From CAWCWK01 sp963842125 (GTDB lineage Bacteria > Pseudomonadota > Alphaproteobacteria > Rhizobiales > CAWCWK01), in NCBI GenBank assembly GCA_963842125.1, contig CAWJFE010000005.1, positions 682,001 through 746,000 of the forward strand: a DNA stretch of 64,000 nt. Direction: 5' to 3'. Made by a program: the position numbers and the translations under genes. The notes under the pieces were generated by a model, which did no database searches, was not told the origin of the DNA, and saw nothing but the letters and a program-made list of their open reading frames with translations. Position 1 is the first letter of the stretch. The number at the start of each line of letters is the position of its first letter. This document shows, in pieces, positions 25,753 to 34,481 of this stretch.

Positions 25753-26226
25753 GGTCTACCCTCGTTCAGTCGATCGGCGTCGGGCGATGGCAGGTGAATC
25801 GGCGTCAAGCACGATCCGGCCTCCGTCGCATGGCTAGGCACGAGGCCGCGTTCGGTGTCCAGCGCGCATTGCGATCCTCGACTCATCTAGCAGGGTGATC
25901 AGCTGCGTGTGGGTAGCCGTATCGTGCGGGGCCGCTGGTCACACTAACCGTCATCCTCTCGGCGCGAACGGTGAAATGCTAGGAAGCCGGTGCCATAATA
26001 GCAAATCAGTACTCACCGATCCCCCATGCAAAAATCTTATGTGCCTGTTTGTGCTCCGACTGTGGAGCCTTCTGGCTGGCATTCATTTTCGAGAGAGGAC
26101 CGCTGGCGCTCGGACTGGCAGGCGTGATAGCGGTTGAGGTGCGGGGGCCTCGACGACCGTCCCGGAACGCATGCGGCTCGACTGGGCAGAGCGCGTTTCG
26201 AGGCATCACGGTCGAAAGGATGGCTC
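25753..26226. other. Long intergenic region opening the exopolysaccharide locus
   Basis: About 470 bases separate the divergent SDR and MBOAT genes. The stretch 25,960-26,060 is visibly richer in A+T than its surroundings and probably holds the promoter of the acetylation operon. Just before 26227 is an AAAGGA ribosome site. I see no coding sequence, tRNA or insertion element. A short frame at 26,049-26,447 is an out-of-phase shadow of the MBOAT gene. Confidence 0.6.
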
Positions 26227-27696
26227 TTGCTGTTCAACGCGCCCGTTTTCATCTTCGTCTTCGTGCCCACTGTGGTCGGGCTCTATCACGCGCTCCTCTG
26301 GGCCGGGTCCGCGCGCGGAGCGATGCTGGCGCTGGTCACCGCATCCCTTGTCTTCTACGGCTATTGGGACTGGGCCTACGTACCGCTCGTCCTTCTCTCT
26401 ATCGCGGCGAACTTCGTGGTGGCGAGGCAGCTTGCGGACCAGGCTGACGGGCCGCTGCGAATGGCTCTCGCCGCGATAGGCATCGCAGTCAACCTCGTCG
26501 TTCTCGGCTACTACAAGTACACGAACTTCCTCGTCGATCAGGCTGCGCTCGTAGCCGGCACCGATTGGGCGACGCGGATCGTACTGCCGATCGGGCTATC
26601 CTTCTTCACCTTCCAGCAGATCGGCTATCTCGCCGACGCCTATGCCCGGCTCGACCGGGAGCGCGATCCGCTGCGCTATGCGCTCTTCGTCCTCTTCTTC
26701 CCGCAGCTCATCGCCGGGCCGATCGTCCACCACGGCGAGATGATGCCGCAGTTCGGGCAGCGCCGCCGAGCGCTGGGTGCGTGCCTCGCCGTTGGCCTCA
26801 CCATCTTCACGATCGGGCTGGCCAAGAAGGTGCTGATCGCCGACGAACTCGCCACCATCGCCTCGCCCGTCTTCGACGCAGCCGCGCTCGGGGTGGCACC
26901 CGGCTTCGTTGCCGCCGCGCTGGCGACGCTGGCCTACACGTTCCAGATCTATTTCGATTTCTCGGGTTATGCCGACATGGCCATCGGGCTCGGCTGGATG
27001 TTCGGCGTGCGGCTGCCGCCGAACTTCGCCTCGCCCTACAAGGCAACCTCGATCGTAGATTTCTGGCGCCGCTGGCACCTCACGCTCTCGCGCTTTCTGC
27101 GCGACTATCTCTACGTGCCGCTGGGCGGCAACCGCGTTGCACCGGCAAGGCGCTATCTCAACGTCTTTGTGGTCATGGTCCTTGGCGGCATCTGGCACGG
27201 GGCGGGCTGGACGTTTCTCCTCTGGGGCGTTCTCCATGGCGGAGCCATCGTGGTTGCGCAGGGCTGGGCGCGGATGGCCGGGCTGCGACCCGCTTCGTGG
27301 CTTCGTGCCGGACTGGGCTGGGCTGCGACCTTCGTCTTCGTCGCTCTCGCATGGATCCCCTTCCGCGCCGCCAATCTCGACGCGGCGCGGCTGATGTTCG
27401 GTGGCCTCGTCTCTCTCCAGATGGGGGAGGTTCCAATCGAGCTCGATCTCGCAGGCCTAGTCGTCCTCGCCGCTGCGGCCGCGATCGCCTTCCTCGCGCC
27501 CAACGTCATCGCCCTGATGCGCACCGTCGATCCCGTCCTGCCTGTTCGAGGCTATCCGGCCACCCAGCCGCGTACGGATGGCGGTGGGCTCGTCTGGCGG
27601 CCCGGCCCGGTCGTCGCGCTTCTCGTGGCGGGCCTCTTCGTCGTGACGACGACGCGGCTTTCGGCACCGTCCGAGTTCATCTACTTCCAGTTCTAG
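26227..27696 (+). CDS. MBOAT-family O-acyltransferase (AlgI-like)
   Basis: A polytopic membrane acyltransferase of about 489 residues. I place the start at TTG 26227 so that the protein begins LLFNAPVFIFVFVP, the normal AlgI N-terminus, with AAAGGA 7 bases upstream; a frame reaching 26134 adds non-family residues. Key segments are LPIGLSFFTFQQIGYLAD, YFDFSGYADMAIGLG and GGIWHGAGWTF, whose histidine is the presumed catalytic residue. Such proteins move acetyl groups across the inner membrane to O-acetylate exported polysaccharides. The next gene encodes its likely periplasmic partner. Confidence 0.88.
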   Translation: MLFNAPVFIFVFVPTVVGLYHALLWAGSARGAMLALVTASLVFYGYWDWAYVPLVLLSIAANFVVARQLADQADGPLRMALAAIGIAVNLVVLGYYKYTNFLVDQAALVAGTDWATRIVLPIGLSFFTFQQIGYLADAYARLDRERDPLRYALFVLFFPQLIAGPIVHHGEMMPQFGQRRRALGACLAVGLTIFTIGLAKKVLIADELATIASPVFDAAALGVAPGFVAAALATLAYTFQIYFDFSGYADMAIGLGWMFGVRLPPNFASPYKATSIVDFWRRWHLTLSRFLRDYLYVPLGGNRVAPARRYLNVFVVMVLGGIWHGAGWTFLLWGVLHGGAIVVAQGWARMAGLRPASWLRAGLGWAATFVFVALAWIPFRAANLDAARLMFGGLVSLQMGEVPIELDLAGLVVLAAAAAIAFLAPNVIALMRTVDPVLPVRGYPATQPRTDGGGLVWRPGPVVALLVAGLFVVTTTRLSAPSEFIYFQF

Positions 27697-27709
27697 GGAT
27701 ACACCGCCC

Positions 27710-28678
27710 ATGGTTCTCGATACGCAGGCCGCGCGGGCCTATGTGGCCATTTGGCTGGTCGCGGTCGGCGCCGCGATGGCGGGGCTCTTCGCACTCATCG
27801 CGGTCGGCCTTATGATCGGCGCGCCCGACGTCACGACCGAGAGCCTAGTGCGCCACCGCGCCGAGCAGCTGCGCGACCTCGACGCCGATCTCGTCGTGGT
27901 CGGCGACAGCAGCGCCGGTTACGGCATCCAGGACACGATCGGCGAGGGCCTGGGTGTCGCGGCCACCAACCTCGCGCTCAACGGCAGCCTCGGCTTCGAA
28001 GGCACGCGCGATATGATCGAGCGGGCGCGGCGGTCGGGCGTGCGGCGCATTCTCATCGTTCAGACGGTCGACATGCTCGGCCGCCCGCCACCGAACCTCG
28101 CCCATGCGCGAGCCCTGCCGTTCGGCGCGCGCGACTGGCGATCGCATGGCGCGCTGGCCCTACGACTCTACAATAGCGACGATCTCCTTCGCATCGCTGC
28201 CACGCTGGCGCGGGTCGTGTTCGGGCAGGCGGAGGCGGCGTTCCCGCGCGACATCTACCGCAGCCAGCGGACCGGTCGGCCGCTCGCCGAGCAGACGCTC
28301 GTGGGTGAAGCGATGCTGCACGACGATCCGCAGGCGCTGGCCGAGCTGACCGGCATCGCGGACGATTGCGCGCGGGCGCGCCTCGATTGCACCTATGCGC
28401 ACGGCCCGCTTTGGGATCGCGCCTGCAGCCATCTCGCCGCACGGATCGCGCATCGCTCTCGGCAGATCAGGGCGCTTGAGAGCCCTCATTTCAGACTTCT
28501 CTCGTCGATGCCGGTCTGCATGCCGACCGAGATCGTCGGCAACACCCCCGATCATGTAAAGCCCGAACGGGCTGACATCACGACGAAGGCCTATGCGGAG
28601 CTTCTTCTCGCCGCATGGGCGGCGGATGCAAGCTCCGACACGGTCAAGCCCCTCGGCTCGACGTCGGTCCTACACTGA
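27710..28678 (+). CDS. Membrane-anchored SGNH-like protein, polysaccharide acetylation partner
   Basis: A 322-residue protein with one N-terminal transmembrane helix (about residues 10-36) and a periplasmic SGNH-hydrolase-like domain: VVVGDSSAGYG with D66-S67, an Asn in ALNGS and a late Asp-His in PDHVKPE. It starts 13 bases after the MBOAT gene. By analogy with AlgJ/AlgX and other MBOAT partners it would transfer acetyl groups to the polymer in the periplasm. The last 88 bases overlap the 3' end of the convergent methyltransferase gene. Confidence 0.78.
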   Translation: MVLDTQAARAYVAIWLVAVGAAMAGLFALIAVGLMIGAPDVTTESLVRHRAEQLRDLDADLVVVGDSSAGYGIQDTIGEGLGVAATNLALNGSLGFEGTRDMIERARRSGVRRILIVQTVDMLGRPPPNLAHARALPFGARDWRSHGALALRLYNSDDLLRIAATLARVVFGQAEAAFPRDIYRSQRTGRPLAEQTLVGEAMLHDDPQALAELTGIADDCARARLDCTYAHGPLWDRACSHLAARIAHRSRQIRALESPHFRLLSSMPVCMPTEIVGNTPDHVKPERADITTKAYAELLLAAWAADASSDTVKPLGSTSVLH

Positions 28679-29403
28679 TCGTCCGTCGATGCGGGTGACA
28701 CGGGAAGGTCGGGGCTTGCGAAGACGATCACGAAGTCGCTCTCGTGGCTTCCCCACCGATTGCCCGTCAACGCGCGCAACACCGCGCTCGCGATCTCGTA
28801 GCCGGCATGGGCTGCGCGCGAGAATTGGCGCAGGAGCGTGACCTGGTCTCCGACATAGCGGGCCTCGAAGACGACGCCGAAGCCGCGCCGGGCGAGATGG
28901 GCGATGAGCGTGTCGGCATCGGCGCCATTGGAGAGCGTCGTCGGGAAGGGCGCTCGCCCTGGCTGGCCGGCGGAGACGTGACCGAGCACACGCCGGTAGA
29001 AGAGCACGTGGACCCAGTGCGGCGTCGCCCGCGTCAACAGCGCCTTCAGCGAACGAAGAAGCGGCCCCCGCACGATGAGCACGCCGCCCGGCCTCAGCGC
29101 GCGCAGCATGTTGGCGACGGCCCTCTCGGGCTCGGAGACGTGCTCCAGCACGTTCCAGAAGACGACGGCATCGAACCTGCGCCCTTCCAGATCGACCGTC
29201 CGGGCGTCGCCGATGAGGACCTCGTCCGCATAGCGATTGCGCGAGACGGATGCGCCGTCGAGATCGAGGACCGTGTAGCGGGCGTCCGGAACGCCGACAT
29301 AGGAGGCCGAGCCGCCGCCGACCTCGAGAATGTCGATCCGCTCTCGTTCGGCAAAGAACGAGCGGAGGAAAGGCGCGAAGGTCAGGGGAGGGGTTTCGGC
29401 CAA
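28591..29403 (-). CDS. Class I SAM-dependent methyltransferase
   Basis: A 270-residue methyltransferase. Motif I is ILEVGGGSASYVG near residue 25, an acidic residue in VLDLDGA binds the ribose, and motif IV region reads FDAVVFWNVLEHVSEP. The start is TTG 29403, with GGAG 9 bases upstream and no ATG in a reasonable position. The target could be a sugar of the exopolysaccharide, given the setting, but the sequence does not show it. The final 29 residues are encoded opposite the end of the SGNH gene. Confidence 0.82.
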   Translation of the reverse strand: MAETPPLTFAPFLRSFFAERERIDILEVGGGSASYVGVPDARYTVLDLDGASVSRNRYADEVLIGDARTVDLEGRRFDAVVFWNVLEHVSEPERAVANMLRALRPGGVLIVRGPLLRSLKALLTRATPHWVHVLFYRRVLGHVSAGQPGRAPFPTTLSNGADADTLIAHLARRGFGVVFEARYVGDQVTLLRQFSRAAHAGYEIASAVLRALTGNRWGSHESDFVIVFASPDLPVSPASTDDQCRTDVEPRGLTVSELASAAHAARRSSA

Positions 29404-29538
29404 GATACGGTCTCTCCAGGCTTGTCGGACGCTAGACGATCGGAAGGGCGCGCGGATCGGTTTCGGTCTGAGGGTGGCGATCCCCTGATGGGTGCAGGGC
29501 GAGACGTCACGCCGACCGTTCTCCGCATCGCGCGCTCC

Positions 29539-30753
29539 TCAACGGGTGTCGTCGGCGGCCGGAGGGATGAGGCGGATCTCGACGATGTCGCCGGGGCGGA
29601 GCGGCGCGTCGAGCGCGGCCGGGATCGCCGTTACCGCGTTGCCCTCTCGTCGATGGATAGTCGCCTCGATGCTGGGGGCTGTCGTCAGTCCGGCCAGCGC
29701 GACCTGGGTGCGCGCCGCGTCGATCTCGATGTCGATCTCGCGCAGCCTCTGGGCTGCGGTCTCCAGTTCCGCCAACGCCTCGGCGCGGCGCTGATCGTCG
29801 AGGGTCGCGAGATCGCGGGCGATGTCGGCGCGGCGGACCGATACGGCGGCGGCCTCGCCCTCGGTGTCGAGGAGCCGCGTGCCGGACAGGAGTTCGGCCC
29901 GGCGCGCCTCCAATACGCGGTCATTCGCCACGAGACCGCGCTCGCGCAGGTCCTGCGCGCGTGCCGCTTCCGCTTCGTCGGCCGCCACCGCCTCGGTCTG
30001 CGCGGTGTTCTGGCGCGCGAGAAGGTTCAACCGCGCGTCGGTAAGAGCGAGCGTCTCTTCAAGGAAGCTGCGGTCGGCGGCGAGGCTGCCTTTCGCGAGA
30101 GCGAGGCGCTCGGCTTGAAGACGCGAGATCGGATCGGACGGGGGATCCGCCTCCAGGCCCGTGCCGCTGAGTTGCGCCTCCAATCGGCGCACGATGGCGC
30201 TTTGCAGCGTGTGTCCGACCTCGAGCTTTCGCAACGCCGCCAGCTGCCGGACGCCCTCCAAGGGCGAGAGAACGCCCGCGACGCCCGCACCGCCCGCTTG
30301 CGCGAGCGCGGAGCGAACGCTGGCGCCGGGCAGGAACGGCTGTTCTCCCGGCACCGCGACGGCGCCGTGGACGTAGACCGGGCGCCAGGCCGCGATCGCG
30401 AGATGGACGGTCTCGGGGCGGATCGGCACCAGCGTCGAGCCCGTGCCCGCATGAAGCTCGAAGACGGTGCCGGCGAGGGCGGTCCGCACACCGTCCTCGA
30501 CCTCGTCGAGCGTTCTGCCTGCGGCCGTCACGGAGCCTGCAAGCGGCAGACGCAGGGCGCCATCGCTCCCGACCATCGCTTCCGTCGTCAGGTCCTCGAG
30601 CCCGAGGACGGTCAGCCGCACGGTATCGCCCGGCTGCAGCCGGGTCTCGGCAGGGATCGACTGCGCAAGGCCGAAGAGCGTCGATGCCAACAGAAGGAGG
30701 ATGGCGACGACCGTAACCGCGAGCCCGCTCATGAATCCCTGATGCCGCGTCAT
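29539..30753 (-). CDS. ExoF-like polysaccharide export protein
   Basis: A 404-residue exported protein. After an N-terminal hydrophobic segment (residues 9-30) comes the poly-export domain (LQPGDTVRLTVLGLEDL), an SLBB-like segment (VYVHGAVAVPGEQPFLPG) and a long helical, probably coiled-coil region (about residues 190-350, rich in RLQAERLALAK-type heptads). The order matches ExoF of rhizobial succinoglycan systems. No lipobox cysteine is seen, unlike Wza. It should form the outer-membrane/periplasmic exit path with the co-polymerase at 38135-40360. The start overlaps the stop of the preceding pectate-lyase-like gene (ATGA). Confidence 0.82.
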   Translation of the reverse strand: MTRHQGFMSGLAVTVVAILLLLASTLFGLAQSIPAETRLQPGDTVRLTVLGLEDLTTEAMVGSDGALRLPLAGSVTAAGRTLDEVEDGVRTALAGTVFELHAGTGSTLVPIRPETVHLAIAAWRPVYVHGAVAVPGEQPFLPGASVRSALAQAGGAGVAGVLSPLEGVRQLAALRKLEVGHTLQSAIVRRLEAQLSGTGLEADPPSDPISRLQAERLALAKGSLAADRSFLEETLALTDARLNLLARQNTAQTEAVAADEAEAARAQDLRERGLVANDRVLEARRAELLSGTRLLDTEGEAAAVSVRRADIARDLATLDDQRRAEALAELETAAQRLREIDIEIDAARTQVALAGLTTAPSIEATIHRREGNAVTAIPAALDAPLRPGDIVEIRLIPPAADDTR

Positions 30754-32156
30754 GCGCCTGGCATCCCGCCGAGCGAGCGATGGAGCACTTCCAGCCAGGA
30801 AACGACGGCGCCTGGTGATCTGTCCTCCGGCAGTGTGGGCATCGTACTATGAGGCGTGTCCGGCCTTCGTGGCGGCGGGCGGGCCGTCCAGTCGTCGCGT
30901 CCCGCAGCGATGGCCGCTACGATCCGCGTATCCGTCTCATCCCGCGCACCGGGCCAGGCGCCGGCGCTGGCGAGAACGCGTGTGCGCGTCTCGATCGCCG
31001 GCCATGCCGTCCACTCGGGTGTCGTGAGAGGGGGGCTGTCGAGCAGGCGTAGCCAGCGCTGCCCGCGGGGTGACGCGACGGCTCGGCCGCCCACCGTGTT
31101 GTCGGCCATGTGGATGGCGAGCCCGCTTGTCCCGTTGAAGCGTTCCGGCCGCTTCGCGAAAGGCGTCATGAAAAGCTCGGCCGTCTTCGCAGGTGTCTGT
31201 GGACCGGCCGTCGCCGCGTTCCCCCGCACGGTCAGGCGCATGTCGAGATCCGCGTACCGACCTTTGAGATCGTCGCGAAAGAGCGCGTGCAAGGGCGGCT
31301 TGGCCCCCCAGTTCGAGACGAGATTGTTGAGTATCGCGGCCGAGCTCGATTGCTCGACCGTCGGCAGGCGCCGGGTGGCGCCTGAGATCGCGTTGCCGGC
31401 CAGCAGCACGCCCTGCGCGCCCCGTCGGAGAAAGACGCCGTAATTGTGGGCGCCCTTGGAATGCCCGCCGTCGGTAAGGGGTTCGGTAAAAAGGCTGGAG
31501 AGAATGCTGACACCGACAATCCGCTCGCCCTCGCGCGGAGCTACCGACAAAAGCTCGTCCACCGACCAGGAAATGGAGAGATTGCGCAGTACGATGTCGG
31601 CGATGTCTCCGCGCACAGAGGCGCCCACGCGTACACCGTCGATCTCGTCCCCGTCATCGCCTGTCGTGGGGCCGGGCCGGATGCGCAGATGCTCCACCAC
31701 CACGCGGCCGGCGCGCACGATGAGCGACTGCCCGAGAAGCGTGACGCCGCCGCTTCCATCCGAACGGCGCGGCGCCGTCTGACCCGCGATCCACGTGGCC
31801 GGACGGCGAATGGCGAGCGGGGCGCCCAGCGCGATATCGCCCGACACCGCGAAAGCGATGACGCGCGCATCGGTGATCGGTGCTCCGTCGGCCGTTTCAT
31901 CGGTCTCGACGGCCCAGCGAAGCGTGCCGATGGCGCCATCGTCGCCAAGCGAATCGACGATCACGATCTGCGGTTCGGCAAAGGTGCGAGCGAGGAGGGC
32001 TCGGTCGGCGCCCGCGACTACTGGCGTCTCTGACGAAGCCGCATCCACCGCCGCGGTCAGCGCAGCGCACCAGATCAGCGCGGCACACCACGCGATGCGG
32101 GGCCGTCGCCGGGTGACATAGGAAGATGACGTGTCCACAAGGCCTGCCTCTCGCAT
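30750..32156 (-). CDS. Pectate-lyase-like beta-helix protein
   Basis: A 468-residue exported protein from ATG 32156; a TTG two codons earlier is the alternative. A hydrophobic signal segment lies at about residues 20-42. The body has parallel beta-helix features of pectate-lyase-like proteins: VIAFAVSGDIALGAPL, VVEHLRIRPGPTTGDDGDEI and IADIVLRNLSISWSVDELL. Acidic residues in TTGDDGDEID could bind calcium. Being coupled to the export gene and sitting in a locus that makes UDP-glucuronate and UDP-galacturonate, it may trim or depolymerise the nascent uronate-containing polymer. Confidence 0.75.
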   Translation of the reverse strand: MREAGLVDTSSSYVTRRRPRIAWCAALIWCAALTAAVDAASSETPVVAGADRALLARTFAEPQIVIVDSLGDDGAIGTLRWAVETDETADGAPITDARVIAFAVSGDIALGAPLAIRRPATWIAGQTAPRRSDGSGGVTLLGQSLIVRAGRVVVEHLRIRPGPTTGDDGDEIDGVRVGASVRGDIADIVLRNLSISWSVDELLSVAPREGERIVGVSILSSLFTEPLTDGGHSKGAHNYGVFLRRGAQGVLLAGNAISGATRRLPTVEQSSSAAILNNLVSNWGAKPPLHALFRDDLKGRYADLDMRLTVRGNAATAGPQTPAKTAELFMTPFAKRPERFNGTSGLAIHMADNTVGGRAVASPRGQRWLRLLDSPPLTTPEWTAWPAIETRTRVLASAGAWPGARDETDTRIVAAIAAGRDDWTARPPPRRPDTPHSTMPTLPEDRSPGAVVSWLEVLHRSLGGMPGA

Positions 32157-32349
32157 CGGCAAGCCCCCCGCCGGGAACGCTAGCGGAGAAGCGCCGCGCT
32201 TCGCAAGGGGTTCTGGTCCACGCTTCGGCGGATGACGCGGCTATGGACAACCGAGTCATCGCTGTATGTCTACCGTAGCGTAAGGATGTTGAGGTCACGG
32301 GCTGGAGGCGCTACTGTCGTCGCCTCCGCATCTCGCGGGCACGGGGTTC

Positions 32350-32664
32350 GTGATCATGGGGTTCGGGGCGGTAAGTCTCCTGCTGCTGATTGCCGCACTC
32401 TTGGTCGTGGGCGCCATCAGCGGTGCCGCTCTCAACGCCCGCGCCTTCGCCGTCCTCCTCCTCGTCGTGCTGCCGGTGGCGGCGTATTTTTGGGTGAGGC
32501 ATGGTCTAGAACCGCTCCCCGCTGCGCTGGCGACTTTCGCCTCGCTGGCCGCGCTGCAGGCCGGTTATGTGGTGGCGGTCCTGGTGATGGCGGTCCGCGA
32601 ACGGGGCCGGCGACGGGCTAACGACAGTCCGGCTGCCCCGACGTTTCGGCCACCGCCCCGCTAA
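32350..32664 (+). CDS. Small membrane protein of unknown function
   Basis: A 104-residue protein (GTG 32350, or ATG 32356) with three hydrophobic segments and a basic, proline-rich C-terminus (RERGRRRAND). I do not recognise a family. It lies between the pectate-lyase-like gene (opposite strand) and the priming transferase, so a role in exopolysaccharide assembly is a guess from position only. The frame keeps a membrane-protein composition and is preceded by GGGG, which supports it being real. Confidence 0.5.
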   Translation: MIMGFGAVSLLLLIAALLVVGAISGAALNARAFAVLLLVVLPVAAYFWVRHGLEPLPAALATFASLAALQAGYVVAVLVMAVRERGRRRANDSPAAPTFRPPPR

Positions 32665-32744
32665 CGCATCCGCTATCGACAATGACGCGATCGACTTGCT
32701 TAACATATAGCCGCAGACGCCATCACAATCATCGTTAAGGCTTT

Positions 32745-32766
32745 GCATCTCGCAGACGCGAGATGC
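32745..32766. promoter_or_regulatory. Perfect inverted repeat upstream of the priming transferase
   Basis: GCATCTCGC and GCGAGATGC form a perfect 9-base inverted repeat around a 4-base AGAC loop, 37 bases before ATG 32804. The sequence just upstream (32,700-32,740) is A+T rich. It could be an operator or an mRNA hairpin controlling the first glycan-building step. The repeat is seen directly; the function is inferred. Confidence 0.5.
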
Positions 32767-32803
32767 TAGAGAATGCGACGGGGGGCCGTGTGGGATAGAC
32801 GCC

Positions 32804-34294
32804 ATGCAGCTTCTAGGCACTGCCCTTTCCAATCAGGACGCGGCGCATCACGCCACAGCGCCCACCGACCGCCCCGTGCGGCGGCAGCGGGCACGGTGGA
32901 AGATCGCGCACTGGTTGCTCGTTCTCGTGATGGCCGGTCTCGACTGGTGTCTCGTGGTCGCCGCGATCTCCTGCGGTGACGCACTTTACCGACTTGCGCT
33001 CTACGGCCACCTCGGCTTCGGGCTGGAATCCTTCGCGCTCGGCCAGGTGCTGGGTGTGCTGACGGTCGGCTACGTCCACTACCACGGCGGTTATGAGAGT
33101 GGCGCATTGGCCACGCCTCGCCGCGACGCGCGGATATTTCTCCAGGGCTGGGTCCTCGCCTTCTTCATTCTGGGCTGGGTCGTCTTCCTTGCGCAGACGG
33201 CGAACGAGTTCTCGCGGGGCGGGGTGACAGCGGCCTTTCTCTCCATCGTGCCTGCCCTCATCCTTCGCGCGAGTGTCCGCTCGCGCCTCCACGCCTATCT
33301 CGCCTCGCTGCGGATAGCGTCGCGCACGGTCTTTCTCGTTCATGCCGGCGACAACACCGAGAGGGCCCGGATCGAGCGCCAGTTGGGGCGGCAGGGGATC
33401 GAGCTTTCGGGCGGCGCGCACCTCGATCCGGACCGCTTGATGGACGCTGGCGGCGAGGGAAGCCTGCGCCGCGCGATTGCCGAGGCACGACGAGCGCTCG
33501 CCGAGGATCGGTTCGACGCCGTCTATCTCTCAGCGCCGTGGCAAGGCAATGGGGACCTGCGGCGTATCAGGGCCATGATGGCGGCGCTGCCGGTGCCGAC
33601 CTTCCTCTTCGTCGATCCGCAAACGGCGCGCCTCGCGCGGGGCGACGCTCTCCATCTCGGCCGGTTGACGGCCTTTCAGATTCAGCGTGCACCGCTCGGC
33701 CTCCTCGAGCGCATGGCGAAGCGCGGGCTAGACGTGGCGCTTTCGGCGCTCCTTCTTATCGTCCTCTCGCCGCTCCTCGCGCTCGTCAGCCTCGCCATCA
33801 TGGCCGAGAGCGGCGCGCCGATCCTCTTTCGCCAGCGTCGGCAGGGCTTTGGCGGCAAGGTCTTCTCGATCCTGAAATTCCGCACCATGACGGTGTGCGA
33901 GGATGGCGAGCGGGTCGTCCAGGCCCAGTTCGGCGATGCGCGGGTGACGCCGCTCGGCCGCGTCCTCAGGCGGACGAGCATCGACGAACTGCCCCAGCTT
34001 CTCAACGTGCTGAAAGGCGAGATGTCGCTCGTCGGTCCGCGCCCGCACGCGCTGGCGCATGACAGTCACTACGATCTGCGCATCGCCACTTACGCCAGCC
34101 GGCGCCACGTCAAGCCAGGCCTGACGGGCTGGGCGCAGGTGAACGGCTGCCGGGGCGAGACCCGCGAGGTCTCCCAGATGGAGGCCCGGGTCGAGCACGA
34201 TCTCTGGTACGTCAACCATTGGTCGATCTGGCTCGATCTGAAGATCCTGCTGCGCACGGCCTTCGTCGTCGTCGCGGGCGATCAGGCCTACTAG
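32804..34294 (+). CDS. Priming undecaprenyl-phosphate sugar phosphotransferase (WcaJ/ExoY family)
   Basis: A 496-residue polyprenol-phosphate hexose-1-phosphate transferase. The N-terminal half has four predicted transmembrane helices and a CoA-binding-like domain. The C-terminal catalytic domain begins near residue 305 (RMAKRGLDVALSALLL) and contains FRTM, RVLRRTSIDELPQL, MSLVGPRPHAL and KPGLTGWAQVNG, all hallmarks of the family. It starts the repeat unit by loading a sugar phosphate on undecaprenyl phosphate. The stop codon lies inside the terminal repeat of the 34291-34398 element. Confidence 0.92.
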   Translation: MQLLGTALSNQDAAHHATAPTDRPVRRQRARWKIAHWLLVLVMAGLDWCLVVAAISCGDALYRLALYGHLGFGLESFALGQVLGVLTVGYVHYHGGYESGALATPRRDARIFLQGWVLAFFILGWVVFLAQTANEFSRGGVTAAFLSIVPALILRASVRSRLHAYLASLRIASRTVFLVHAGDNTERARIERQLGRQGIELSGGAHLDPDRLMDAGGEGSLRRAIAEARRALAEDRFDAVYLSAPWQGNGDLRRIRAMMAALPVPTFLFVDPQTARLARGDALHLGRLTAFQIQRAPLGLLERMAKRGLDVALSALLLIVLSPLLALVSLAIMAESGAPILFRQRRQGFGGKVFSILKFRTMTVCEDGERVVQAQFGDARVTPLGRVLRRTSIDELPQLLNVLKGEMSLVGPRPHALAHDSHYDLRIATYASRRHVKPGLTGWAQVNGCRGETREVSQMEARVEHDLWYVNHWSIWLDLKILLRTAFVVVAGDQAY

Positions 34295-34398
34295 AGCGCG
34301 TCCGGTTCCTATCCATTCACCGAGCGCCCTCTAGGGCTTTGATATTGCGCGGTTCCTTACGCTTCGGCGCTATCGCAACGCCGCTGGAACGGCTCTAG
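34291..34398. repeat. 108-base intergenic element with CTAGAGC/GCTCTAG ends
   Basis: The element begins CTAGAGC (overlapping the stop of the priming transferase gene) and ends GCTCTAG, an exact 7-base terminal inverted repeat, with a GCCCTCTAGGGC near-palindrome inside. Short palindromic elements with CTAGAGC-type ends occur between genes in many Hyphomicrobiales genomes, so this is probably a member of such a dispersed family. No second copy was noticed in the window. Confidence 0.4.
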
Positions 34399-34481
34399 CA
34401 GCGACGGGGCGATGCGGGGGCATCGGTTCTTTAGTGGCGCGCGGCAATGGCCGGCGGCCAGGACTTCATCGGAGACGACCC

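Noticed and set aside
28744..30852. A 702-codon plus-strand frame across the methyltransferase and ExoF-like genes
   Set aside because: It spans two unrelated minus-strand genes and the gap between them, has no ribosome site or domain, and reads as antisense.
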